In this document: positions 8,268 to 16,511 of the stretch, piece by piece
Position numbering within the stretch: the stretch's first letter is position 1
Layout of the letters: the number at the start of each line of letters is the position of its first letter
Assembly: GCF_003293845.1 (NCBI RefSeq)
Contig: NZ_QLST01000002.1
Coordinates: 62,001 to 126,000 of the forward strand
DNA: 64,000 nucleotides
DNA from: Flavobacterium tibetense
Lineage (GTDB): Bacteria; Bacteroidota; Bacteroidia; Flavobacteriales; Flavobacteriaceae
Reading direction: 5' to 3'
The notes under the pieces: model-generated
What the model saw: only the letters and a program-made list of their open reading frames with translations
Told to the model about the DNA's origin: nothing
Databases searched by the model: none
Position numbers and translations under genes: made by a program

Positions 8268-10130
8268 TTATTGGTAATTGATATAAGCTGGCTTGCTCAA
8301 TTGGAAATCAGAAAGGTTTAAATCGGTATTTTCAAACGAATTAGTTCTAAACAAATTATCTCCTTCAAACGGAATCGTTGGATAATACGAAAACGATATT
8401 TGGAAACTATTAAACACTAAATAATCGTTGTTAATCAGAACGCCAATTCCTAATTTGGAATACACTTTACTTTGGAACAAACTGCGATTGGTATCACTCA
8501 ACGCACCAAAAGTCATATTCAAATACGGACTAAAACGAAAGCCGAACCAACTTCCTGGAGAATACGTTTGTGTTTGTAGCGATAATAACCATTTTTGCGC
8601 ACCAAAAATTGGACTATTAAACCCTTGAATTCCGAAGTTTTCGTTTAGGGTCAATTGGTCTTTTTCTGTATTTTCACGGTTATTTCCCCAAACGTATGAA
8701 GGCTTTATGAATTGACGAACCCGCCATTTTCCCATTGACATCAACGGGCTAAAATAGTCCAAATACAAACGAAAAGCGGTTTGTTCAGCGGTATTGTTAT
8801 CAAAAAAACTACCCCACTCGGCACTACTACTTAAGTAACCAAAAGCAAACTTCTTACCATAACCTACTCTACTACCAAAATAGAAACGATTTCTTTCTTG
8901 TCGCTCTTGGAAACCAAAAGTAAGAGCGAATATTTCTCCATAAGGAATATCTTCTTCGATATTGTAGTTGAAAATAAACTTGTCTTTGTAATACTTTTGC
9001 GAGGTAATTCCGGTTTGAATTAACCAATTTCTTTCGTTTGCAAAAAAGTTTACTGGATCTAAACTAGCATCAGGCGTTTGCAAAAATCGTCTTTTACTTA
9101 CCAATGCGGATAGAATCAAACGTTGGGTTCTACTGTTATAGCTTTTACCTGAAGCTATTGGAAAAGAACGTCCTAACCAATATTCTTGAAACTCCGATTT
9201 TACATCGGCAATAAAAACCGTATCTACCTGACTTACAAAACGTTCTTTGGTTAAACGATTTTCAAAATAAGCGCCGCCAGCCCATTTAGCTACTGGTGAA
9301 TAAAAATTTCTAACTAAACCAATACTTCTCACACTATTGTTATCAAAATCATTGGCATAATCCATACTAAAACGGATGAAACTGTTTTTGATATTGGTCA
9401 CTACATATTGCGCATCTACTGCTTTTTCTTTGTCATCAAATCGATTTTTATAAGTTGCCGATAATTGATGACCCAAACCAATTAAATTACGCTCGGTTAG
9501 TTTAACTTCCATTTTACTTTCGGATAAATTTCCGTTGGGAATTAAACTCCAAGTATCTAATGCTCGAACCACAACATCTACCGAATCGGGATTATTGGCA
9601 ATAGGAATAGCTTCAATTTTAACTTGTCGCACATAGCGTTGACTTCTTATTAAACGCTCCGATTCTTGCGTTAACAACAAATCCAATCTGTCGTTTTTTT
9701 TGAAAAGTAATAAATTTTTAATGGTAAAATCTTTGGTTTTGACGTGAATGTCATTTCCAAAATTTTCAAAACCTTTTTTAGGAACTTTTGTAGTATCGCT
9801 TACCGAATAACCAAACGGATCTAATGTTTCTATTTTTATATTTCTAATGATTTTTCCTTCCAAAGCAACATTAGAAAGCGTTTCTGCCTTTTTCTCAAAT
9901 GGATTAACCGCTTTAGCTTGCTGGTCTTTTACCGAACGAAAAAGCAATTTGTACACAAACTTAGAAAAGCCGTTTTTTCTAGAAAAATCATAGATATTGT
10001 TGTACACATTGGTAGAATCTGTTGGAATTCGCTCAATTTCTTGTGCAGTTGTATACTGAGAGCTAAGCAAACAGGAACAGCAAAACAAAACAGAAATGAG
10101 GCGTAACACGTTCATATTTTTAGTAACCAA
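8268..10130 (-). CDS. BamA/TamA-like outer membrane surface-antigen protein
   Basis: 620 residues. An N-terminal secretion signal with a long n-region (about 1-29, ending YTTAQ) is followed by a region with POTRA-like character (about 95-195: IIRNIKIETLDPFG..., SQRYVRQVKIEAIP, NPDSVDVVVRALDTWSL). Strongly amphipathic beta-rich sequence then runs to the end (about 210-620), as expected for a 16-strand barrel. It resembles the Omp85-type proteins common in Flavobacteriaceae that are annotated only as outer membrane proteins. A role in outer-membrane protein assembly or secretion is inference. It stands alone on the minus strand. Confidence 0.65.
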   Translation of the reverse strand: MVTKNMNVLRLISVLFCCSCLLSSQYTTAQEIERIPTDSTNVYNNIYDFSRKNGFSKFVYKLLFRSVKDQQAKAVNPFEKKAETLSNVALEGKIIRNIKIETLDPFGYSVSDTTKVPKKGFENFGNDIHVKTKDFTIKNLLLFKKNDRLDLLLTQESERLIRSQRYVRQVKIEAIPIANNPDSVDVVVRALDTWSLIPNGNLSESKMEVKLTERNLIGLGHQLSATYKNRFDDKEKAVDAQYVVTNIKNSFIRFSMDYANDFDNNSVRSIGLVRNFYSPVAKWAGGAYFENRLTKERFVSQVDTVFIADVKSEFQEYWLGRSFPIASGKSYNSRTQRLILSALVSKRRFLQTPDASLDPVNFFANERNWLIQTGITSQKYYKDKFIFNYNIEEDIPYGEIFALTFGFQERQERNRFYFGSRVGYGKKFAFGYLSSSAEWGSFFDNNTAEQTAFRLYLDYFSPLMSMGKWRVRQFIKPSYVWGNNRENTEKDQLTLNENFGIQGFNSPIFGAQKWLLSLQTQTYSPGSWFGFRFSPYLNMTFGALSDTNRSLFQSKVYSKLGIGVLINNDYLVFNSFQISFSYYPTIPFEGDNLFRTNSFENTDLNLSDFQLSKPAYINYQ

Positions 10131-10250
10131 ATGTACTGATTATCTTGTTTAAAACGGGTTTTGAGAGAGTTAATTGTTTTTAATAACAAATTTGATTAGG
10201 ATTTGTTTTGAAACTAAATTAGAAAGGTTTCTAAATTTAAAAATCTAGGA

Positions 10251-10790
10251 TTAATAGGTATTTAATTCTTCTGGATTACCATTTTCATCTAAACCAACTA
10301 CCTTATAAATGAATTTTCTCTGTGTTAGATTAATTAGGTAGAACTGCGTGGAAGAACTAAAAAACATATACTCTTTCCAGCTTTCATCATCATATTCATG
10401 TTTTTTATGAGGTTTTAATAAATGTATACGTAGAATATGATCTCCATTTTTATTAATATATCCAAAATATTGCCTTCTATGTTTTTTAAACTTTTTTACA
10501 ACTCTTTTAGGCTTTTTATATTTTTTTGGTACTTCATCCTTTAGTTTAAAATGCTTATTAACTTTTGATTCAAATTCATAATAATTATTAAATAAAAACT
10601 TTTCACCATCAATTAATTCTTCTAAACTAGGTTCTAAACTTTTTAAAAAATTCTTATCAGAAAATGAAAAATCAATATCTGAAATAAAAACTACAGATTC
10701 GATTTGATAAAAATCTTTAAGTATAATTTTCTTTGACAACTTTTGCGAGTAAGAGAAAGAAAAAGTAAGTAATAAAATAATTAGTTTCAT
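10251..10790 (-). CDS. Secreted protein of unknown function
   Basis: 179 residues with a signal peptide (about 1-15, LIILLLTFSFSYSQ). The mature part is highly charged and lysine-rich, including a basic patch (KKYKKPKRVVKKFKKHRRQYFGYI), and ends with a segment resembling a periplasmic beta-sandwich. I see no catalytic motif. The gene is noticeably more AT-rich than its neighbours, as expected for an orphan gene. Function unknown. Confidence 0.7.
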   Translation of the reverse strand: MKLIILLLTFSFSYSQKLSKKIILKDFYQIESVVFISDIDFSFSDKNFLKSLEPSLEELIDGEKFLFNNYYEFESKVNKHFKLKDEVPKKYKKPKRVVKKFKKHRRQYFGYINKNGDHILRIHLLKPHKKHEYDDESWKEYMFFSSSTQFYLINLTQRKFIYKVVGLDENGNPEELNTY

Positions 10791-10884
10791 ATTTTTATTT
10801 CTTGTAATAATGAATCTTTCTTCACCATATTCCTCAAAAATAAAGATTATCTTTTAAAAACGTTTTTTAGGTGAGTTAATTGCA

Positions 10885-10914
10885 TAAAAAAACTCCAATT
10901 TTTCAATTGGAGTT
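10885..10914 (-). terminator. Terminator of the initiator tRNA gene
   Basis: AAACTCCAATT and AATTGGAGTTT form an 11-base perfect stem; on the minus strand a T-run follows. It starts five bases after the tRNA 3' end. Confidence 0.85.
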
Positions 10915-10919
10915 TCTAG

Positions 10920-10992
<73 letters not shown>

Positions 10993-11080
10993 ATTTGTGA
11001 GTGCAAATATACAACGAATATCTTTAAATGCAAGGAAAATTGAAAAAAAATTAAAATTTCTTCTATTCAGTTGATATGAC

Positions 11081-11088
11081 TACCTTTG
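11081..11088 (+). promoter_or_regulatory. -7 promoter box of era
   Basis: TACCTTTG matches TAnnTTTG. An in-frame TTG at 11086 falls inside this box and so cannot be the translation start; the ATG at 11107 is preferred. Confidence 0.7.
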
Positions 11089-11106
11089 CAAAATAAATTG
11101 TATACT

Positions 11107-11991
11107 ATGGAACACAAAGCCGGATTTGTAAATATCATCGGAAACCCAAATGTGGGAAAATCTACTTTAATGAATGCATTAGTTGGCGAACGCTTGTCGA
11201 TTATTACAAGCAAAGCGCAAACTACGCGTCATCGTATCTTGGGAATTGTAAATGGTGATGATTTTCAAATTGTGCTTTCGGATACGCCTGGAATTATAAA
11301 ACCTGCTTACGAATTGCAAAGTTCTATGATGGGTTTTGTAAAAAATGCTTTTGAAGATGCCGATATTCTAATTTACATGGTAGAAATTGGCGAAAAAGAA
11401 CTAAAAGACGAAGCTTTTTTTAATAAAATTGTTCATTCTAAAATCCCTGTTTTGTTATTGTTGAATAAAATTGACAAATCAAACCAAGTAGAATTGGAAG
11501 AACAAATTGCACTTTGGAAAGAAAAAGTACCCAATGCAGAAATCTTTCCTATTTCGGCATTAGAAAACTTTAACATACAAACTGTTTTTGAGCGAATTCT
11601 TGCTTTGTTACCAGTTTCACCACCGTATTATCCAAAAGACGCTTTGACAGATAAACCTGAACGTTTTTTCGTGAACGAAACCATAAGAGAGAAAATCTTA
11701 TTGAACTACGATAAAGAAATTCCATATGCGGTTGAAGTGGAAACGGAAGAATTTTTGGAAGAAGAGCACATCATTCGTATTCGTACGGTAATTATGGTGG
11801 AACGCGATAGTCAAAAAGGGATTATTATTGGTCATAAAGGAGCTGCGTTGAAAAAAGTGGGTACGCAAGCTCGTGAAGATTTAGAGAAATTCTTTGGTAA
11901 AAAAATTCACATTGAAACCTACGTAAAAGTCAATAAAGACTGGAGAAGTAGCGAATACCAATTGCGTAGATTTGGTTACAACCAAAAATAA
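11107..11991 (+). CDS. era: GTPase Era
   Basis: 294 residues from the ATG at 11107. G1 is GNPNVGKST at 12-20, G3 DTPG at 59-62 and G4 NKID at 120-123. A C-terminal type-II KH domain carries GIIIGHKG in the second half (about 230-285). Era binds the 3' end of 16S rRNA and couples 30S maturation to growth, working at the cytoplasmic face of the membrane. A longer frame opening at a TTG (11086) overlaps the -7 box, so it is rejected. The gene is followed by a strong convergent terminator shared with the ABC-F gene. Confidence 0.97.
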   Translation: MEHKAGFVNIIGNPNVGKSTLMNALVGERLSIITSKAQTTRHRILGIVNGDDFQIVLSDTPGIIKPAYELQSSMMGFVKNAFEDADILIYMVEIGEKELKDEAFFNKIVHSKIPVLLLLNKIDKSNQVELEEQIALWKEKVPNAEIFPISALENFNIQTVFERILALLPVSPPYYPKDALTDKPERFFVNETIREKILLNYDKEIPYAVEVETEEFLEEEHIIRIRTVIMVERDSQKGIIIGHKGAALKKVGTQAREDLEKFFGKKIHIETYVKVNKDWRSSEYQLRRFGYNQK

Positions 11992-12014
11992 ATTGTTTAA
12001 ACAAAATTCTAATA

Positions 12015-12051
12015 AAAAAGTGCTGTGAATACAAAATTCACAGCACTTTTT
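12015..12051. terminator. Bidirectional terminator between era and the ABC-F gene
   Basis: AAAAAGTGCTGTGAAT and its exact complement surround a 5-base loop, with A-run and T-run on opposite sides. It serves both convergent genes. Confidence 0.9.
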
Positions 12052-12070
12052 ATTTTATTTTTTTTATGGC

Positions 12071-13987
12071 TTAACCCAAAATCTCTATTTCCATTTGAAC
12101 ATTTTCCCATTCTTCTAGAAGTAGGTCTAGTTCTTTTTTCTTTTTTTCGTAAGCAGTGAAAAAGGCCGCATTTTCAATTAGTTTGTCATAATTGGATGCC
12201 AACTCTTTATCGTCTTTTTGAATGTCTATTTCTAATTGCTTGATTTGAGTTTCTACTTTGCTCAATTTATTTTGTAACGATTTATTTTTCTTTTGTTCTT
12301 CGTAACTCAAGTTTTTAGCTTGTTGTCTATTGGTATTGTCATTTTTTTCAACGTCTTTCTTTTCAATTTCACGCATATTTACTGCGTTTCTTTGTTCCAA
12401 GAAGAAATTGATATCGCCCAAATATTCTTTGATTTTTTGGTCTTTGAATTCGTAAACCAAATTCGACATGCCTTGAAGAAAATCTCTATCATGGGAAACC
12501 AATAGCAAAGTTCCTTCATATTTTTGCAAGGCTGCTTTCAAAACGTTTTTGGATTTGATATCCAAGTGATTCGTTGGCTCATCCATTACCAAAACATTAA
12601 TGGGTTGCAACAACAGTTTACAAAGCGCTAAACGGTTTCTTTCGCCTCCAGAAAGCACTTTTACCTTTTTTTCTACATCATCGCCACGGAACAAGAAAGA
12701 ACCCAGCATATCGCGCACTTTAGCTCTGTTTCCATCTGTAGCCGCTTCCAACATGGTATCAAGTAAAGTTTTTTCACCATCCAAATATTCCGCTTGATTT
12801 TGAGCAAAATAGCCCAATTGCACATTGTGTCCTAATTTGATACTTCCTTCATATTCAAATTCATTAACGATAGCTTTGATAAACGTAGATTTTCCTTGAC
12901 CGTTTTGTCCTACGAACGCTATTTTACTTCCACGTTCTACCAAAAGGGAAATGTCTTTCAGAATCGTTTTGTCGCCGTATGATTTGGTCACGTGTTCCGC
13001 TTCAATTACCACTCTACCTGGCGTTATAGAAACGGGAAACGAAATATTCATAACCGCATTGTCATCTTCATCTACTTCAATACGTTCTACTTTATCTAAT
13101 TTTTTGATTAACGATTGCGCCATGGAAGCTTTGGATGCTTTGGCACGAAACTTTTCAATCAATTTTTCGGTTTCTTCAATTTTTTTGGCTTGGTTTTTTT
13201 GGGTTGCCAATTGCTTTTCGCGAATTTCTCCACGAAGTAATAAATATTGGGAATACGGTTTGTTGAAATCATACGCTTTTCCTAAAGAAATTTCGATAGT
13301 ACGATTGGTTACATTATCCAAAAACATCTTATCGTGCGACACAATTACAACAACTCCAGGGAAATTCTTCAAAAAACTTTCTAACCAAATGATACTTTCA
13401 ATATCCAAGTGATTTGTTGGTTCATCTAAAAGTAAAATATCATTGGATTGTAATAAAAGTTTGGCTAACTCAATTCGCATACGCCATCCACCAGAAAAAG
13501 TATCCGTTTGATTCTCAAAATCTTCTCGCTTAAAACCAAGACCTAATAAGATTTTTTCGGTATCGCCCACATAACTATAACCACCCAAAACTTCATAATG
13601 ATGCGAAACATCACTCAATTCTTCAATTAAAGTAGAATAAGTATCGCTTTCATAATCTGTTCTTGTGGCTAATTGATGATTAATTTCTTCTATTCTAAAT
13701 TCCGCTCTTTTGATTTCTTCGAATGCCTGATAGGCTTCTTCCAAAACCGTTCTTCCTTGTTCAAAATCAATATCTTGACGAAGAAAACCCATTTTCACTT
13801 CTTTCTCGGTGGCAATTACTCCAGAATCAGGTTTAAAATCTCCAGCAAGAATCTTCAACATGGTTGATTTTCCCGCTCCATTTTTTCCAACCAGACCCAC
13901 TCTGTCTCCAGCTCCTAATCTAAAGGTTACTTCTTCAAAAAGATAAGTTCCACCAAAGGAAACGGATAAATTATGTATGTTCAGCAT
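12071..13987 (-). CDS. ABC-F family ATP-binding protein (Uup/YdiF-like)
   Basis: About 638 residues from the ATG at 13985-13987 (MLNIHNLSVSFGG). Two ATP-binding cassettes are present: the first has Walker A GKNGAGKS, signature FSGGWRMR and Walker B ILLLDEPTNHLD; the second has GQNGQGKS, LSGGERNR and VLVMDEPTNHLD. A linker rich in Lys/Glu joins them, and a C-terminal coiled coil (about 540-638) follows. There is no membrane domain. ABC-F proteins act on the ribosome to resolve stalled or antibiotic-blocked states. A longer frame opening at TTG (14056) would add 23 Asn/Cys-rich residues and is unlikely. Confidence 0.92.
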   Translation of the reverse strand: MLNIHNLSVSFGGTYLFEEVTFRLGAGDRVGLVGKNGAGKSTMLKILAGDFKPDSGVIATEKEVKMGFLRQDIDFEQGRTVLEEAYQAFEEIKRAEFRIEEINHQLATRTDYESDTYSTLIEELSDVSHHYEVLGGYSYVGDTEKILLGLGFKREDFENQTDTFSGGWRMRIELAKLLLQSNDILLLDEPTNHLDIESIIWLESFLKNFPGVVVIVSHDKMFLDNVTNRTIEISLGKAYDFNKPYSQYLLLRGEIREKQLATQKNQAKKIEETEKLIEKFRAKASKASMAQSLIKKLDKVERIEVDEDDNAVMNISFPVSITPGRVVIEAEHVTKSYGDKTILKDISLLVERGSKIAFVGQNGQGKSTFIKAIVNEFEYEGSIKLGHNVQLGYFAQNQAEYLDGEKTLLDTMLEAATDGNRAKVRDMLGSFLFRGDDVEKKVKVLSGGERNRLALCKLLLQPINVLVMDEPTNHLDIKSKNVLKAALQKYEGTLLLVSHDRDFLQGMSNLVYEFKDQKIKEYLGDINFFLEQRNAVNMREIEKKDVEKNDNTNRQQAKNLSYEEQKKNKSLQNKLSKVETQIKQLEIDIQKDDKELASNYDKLIENAAFFTAYEKKKKELDLLLEEWENVQMEIEILG

Positions 13988-14031
13988 AGTATTTTTGTTA
14001 CAATTGTTACACACATTAAAAGTGTAAGCAG

Positions 14032-14039
14032 TATCTTTG
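14032..14039 (+). promoter_or_regulatory. -7 promoter box of the DUF983 gene
   Basis: TATCTTTG matches TAnnTTTG and lies 17 bases before the ATG at 14057. It lies in the divergent spacer shared with the ABC-F gene. Confidence 0.65.
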
Positions 14040-14056
14040 TATAAATTATTTTGCAA

Positions 14057-14452
14057 ATGTTAAAAAAAGGATCCAGATTATATAGCATTTTAACAGGAAG
14101 TTGTCCGAAATGCCACGAAGAAAGTATGTATGTGGATAAAAACCCTTACAATATTACTAAAATCTATGAAATGCATGACACTTGTAGTCATTGCAAAACA
14201 CGTTATAAAATTGAACCTTCATTTTTTTATGGCGCTATGTATGTGAGTTACGGTTTGGGTATTGCATTTGCTGTAGCTGCATTTATTATCTCATTCGTTT
14301 TTATTGGAACCAATTTGAAAGTAGCTTTTATAGCTATCATTGGGACATTGGTACTATTCATGCCAATAATCATGCGATTATCTAGAAATATTTGGATTAA
14401 CTTCTTTATGAATTACGACAAAAATTGGAAAAACATTAAAAAAGAGGATTAA
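14057..14452 (+). CDS. DUF983 family zinc-ribbon membrane protein
   Basis: 131 residues. Two CxxC pairs (C16/C19 and C43/C46) form a zinc ribbon at the N-terminus. Two or three hydrophobic segments follow (about 55-75, 78-100). This matches DUF983, seen next to cytochrome oxidase genes in alphaproteobacteria and as a lone gene in Bacteroidota. The function is not established. The ATG at 14057 is chosen because it follows a good -7 box; a TTG six bases upstream is less likely. The stop codon overlaps the convergent oxidoreductase gene by four bases, inside a terminator hairpin. Confidence 0.85.
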   Translation: MLKKGSRLYSILTGSCPKCHEESMYVDKNPYNITKIYEMHDTCSHCKTRYKIEPSFFYGAMYVSYGLGIAFAVAAFIISFVFIGTNLKVAFIAIIGTLVLFMPIIMRLSRNIWINFFMNYDKNWKNIKKED

Positions 14453-14468
14453 AGCAATCCTCTTTTTT
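14440..14468. terminator. Terminator built from the overlapping stop codons of two convergent genes
   Basis: AAAAGAGGATT (14440-14450) and AATCCTCTTTT (14456-14466) form a stem with a 5-base loop. The hairpin contains the last codons and stop codons of both genes, which overlap at 14449-14452. Confidence 0.85.
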
Positions 14469-15504
14469 TATAAAATCTATTAATGTCGATTTCTTTATCT
14501 AAAACACTCTCATTTTCTAAATACTCAAATAATTGTTTGGCTAAAAATGGCCCAAGCATTACACCTCGAGTTCCTAATCCATTTAGAATATGTAATTGTT
14601 TGTAAACATAATGCGTTCCTACCAATGGTCTTCGGTCTTTTACTGTTGGACGAACACCTGCAAAATGCGCAACTACTTCATAATCACAAGCTATCAATTC
14701 TTCTAAGTTCTGCAAAAGCTCCTTTTTTCCGTTTGCCGTTGGTAGATTGGTTTTGTCCTCCCAATTATAAGTTGCACCTACTTTATACAAATCATTTCCA
14801 ATTGGAAGAATAAAAATATTTGATTTCACAATAGCTTGAAGTTTTAATTCAGGTGCTTTGATGATTAGCAATTCGCCTTTAGTTCCATCAAGAGGTAAAT
14901 CATTGAAATAAGGATTGGTATGCAGCCCGAATCCTTCACAAAAAACAATATGCTTGGCTTCAATAGCATTATATTTCAACCCATTATCCAAAAACTCAAC
15001 TTTCGAATAATCAAATGTTTGTTCAATCAATAAATTTTGAGCTTTCAAATAGTCTGAGTAAGCCTCAACCATTGTTTTAATGTCTAAATAACCTGTTTTG
15101 CAGACTTCACCAAATCCAAAAGAAGCATTTATATTAGTAAAACCTAGATTATATAAATTTGTATTTAAAAAATCTGAAAGCGAAGGTTTATCAGCAGCTT
15201 GAAACCAATTATTTTGCTCTTCAATAGAAGCAAATTTTCTATAAATAGGTAATTTGTAATCAAATGTAACACCGAGTTTCTTTTCTAACACTGGATAAAA
15301 TGATTCCACTAAATCGACTTGTTCTTTAGCTTTCCAAATCTCACTAAATCGCTTCAAGACAACGGGATTATATAAACCCCCAGCAATTCGAGAAGAAGTT
15401 TGCGAGCCATTATCAAAAACAAGAATAGATCTATTGCTTTGCAATGCTAATTCAGCAAAACAAACACCAGCAATTCCATTACCAATAATTAAATAATCAA
15501 TCAT
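14449..15504 (-). CDS. FAD-dependent oxidoreductase (DAO/DadA family)
   Basis: 351 residues. An N-terminal dinucleotide-binding motif, GNGIAGVCFAELA (about 8-20), with an acidic residue after the second strand (VFDNGS), marks a Rossmann fold for FAD. A C-terminal segment (GLGTRGVMLGPFLA) matches the flavin-contacting end of D-amino-acid-oxidase-like proteins such as ThiO or the oxidase part of MnmC. The substrate cannot be told from sequence. There is no thi cluster nearby. It is probably monocistronic: a terminator (15517-15547) separates it from the upstream gldN. Confidence 0.8.
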   Translation of the reverse strand: MIDYLIIGNGIAGVCFAELALQSNRSILVFDNGSQTSSRIAGGLYNPVVLKRFSEIWKAKEQVDLVESFYPVLEKKLGVTFDYKLPIYRKFASIEEQNNWFQAADKPSLSDFLNTNLYNLGFTNINASFGFGEVCKTGYLDIKTMVEAYSDYLKAQNLLIEQTFDYSKVEFLDNGLKYNAIEAKHIVFCEGFGLHTNPYFNDLPLDGTKGELLIIKAPELKLQAIVKSNIFILPIGNDLYKVGATYNWEDKTNLPTANGKKELLQNLEELIACDYEVVAHFAGVRPTVKDRRPLVGTHYVYKQLHILNGLGTRGVMLGPFLAKQLFEYLENESVLDKEIDINRFYKKRGLL

Positions 15505-15516
15505 ACTGCAAAAATA

Positions 15517-15547
15517 AAAAAACTCCCACCAATTGGCAGGAGTTTTT
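15517..15547 (-). terminator. Terminator of the gld operon
   Basis: AAAAACTCC and GGAGTTTTT enclose an inner CCAATTGG palindrome. It lies 23 bases after the gldN stop and before the oxidoreductase gene. Confidence 0.85.
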
Positions 15548-15548
15548 A

Positions 15549-15577
15549 ATGAATTGGAGAAAAACTATATTAATAAT
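15549..15577 (+). repeat. Inverted repeat with the start of gldN, left arm
   Basis: Plus-strand bases 15549-15577 begin ATGAATTGGAGAAA and match the first 29 bases of gldN (complement of 16435-16463) at about 24 of 28 positions, in opposite orientation. The arm overlaps the gldN stop codon. Confidence 0.6.
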
Positions 15578-16463
15578 TCCACATGTCTTGTTCGAAATCG
15601 CGAATCTTCTCTTTTACGCGCTCAGATTCTAGTAATTGCATTTGCGCATTTTCTTGCATGTAACTTTTAATTAGACGATCCCCATAAACGTTCTCTTCTA
15701 AGTAAATTACACCAGTGAATCTTCTAGAATTCAATAGATGATCAAAAGTAAATGGCATTGCAGAGTTTCTATCATTAAAAGCTTTAGCTTCATGAAGAAC
15801 GTCTCTTACTGCAGGGAAATAGACCCAAAACAAATCAATATAATCCTTTTCTTCATTGTTCATTGTATATACATCAGGAACTACAGGAGCAATTCCTAAC
15901 ATACGGTATTTTAATTCACCTTGACGCTTGTCAAAATACCAATACCCAACTACTCTATATGAGAAAACATCAATCGCTTTAATTTCTGTTTTGGTAATAA
16001 ATTCCTCTGGAATTGTTTCACCAGCATTGAAATATTCTCTACCTACGTCAGTAGTGTCAACCCAAACTAAAGAAGCCTCGATATCAGCTAAAGATTTTTT
16101 ATCAGTAAAATAACTAGAATCATAAACTTCAGTAATTTTACCATCTCTAATACCATTAATTAAAATGTTATATAAAGGTTGTCTTTCTTTAGTCAACATA
16201 ACATCACCTTCAACAGGAAAATACAATGGAAAATTAACTCTCTCATCAAGGTCAATAATTTCCCAAATACGTTTACCCATTAAAATATCTCTGTCATGTA
16301 CATAACCGTAAGGAAGTGGTTTATCATTATCTGCAACCAATTCAGCTTCAGTCTTTTTCCCGATTAAATCAGGTGTCTTTGCGTTTAATAAGTTAGATTG
16401 TGCAAAAGTATAAGTTGAACTTAAACCTAATGCTACTACTAATATAAGATTTCTCCAATTCAT
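15570..16463 (-). CDS. gldN: Gliding motility / type IX secretion protein GldN
   Basis: 297 residues with a signal peptide (about 1-21, GLSSTYTFAQ). The mature part carries DRDILMGKRIWEIIDLDERVN-type sequence typical of GldN/PorN. With GldK it forms the periplasmic ring attached to the outer membrane in the T9SS; with GldLM it couples to the motor. It is the last gene of gldKLMN, 48 bases after gldM, and ends before a strong terminator. The first bases of the gene recur as an inverted copy just after its end, which is unusual. Confidence 0.95.
   Translation of the reverse strand: MNWRNLILVVALGLSSTYTFAQSNLLNAKTPDLIGKKTEAELVADNDKPLPYGYVHDRDILMGKRIWEIIDLDERVNFPLYFPVEGDVMLTKERQPLYNILINGIRDGKITEVYDSSYFTDKKSLADIEASLVWVDTTDVGREYFNAGETIPEEFITKTEIKAIDVFSYRVVGYWYFDKRQGELKYRMLGIAPVVPDVYTMNNEEKDYIDLFWVYFPAVRDVLHEAKAFNDRNSAMPFTFDHLLNSRRFTGVIYLEENVYGDRLIKSYMQENAQMQLLESERVKEKIRDFEQDMWNY
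16435..16463 (-). repeat. Inverted repeat at the start of gldN, right arm
   Basis: This is the 5' end of gldN itself (ATG plus about nine codons). Its near copy in opposite orientation lies at 15549-15577, 830-odd bases away. Confidence 0.6.
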
Positions 16464-16511
16464 GATTTTTATTCTATTAGTTTATAAATAATAAACTTAT
16501 TTTTTTGAAAA

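Noticed and set aside
11086..11106. Upstream TTG start for era
   Set aside because: It overlaps the TACCTTTG promoter box; Era homology begins at the ATG at 11107.
12293..13867. Plus-strand ORFs across the ABC-F gene
   Set aside because: They are antisense shadows of a well-supported minus-strand gene, without domains.
15549..16463. Insertion sequence around gldN
   Set aside because: There is no transposase or target duplication; the repeat is the gene's own start.
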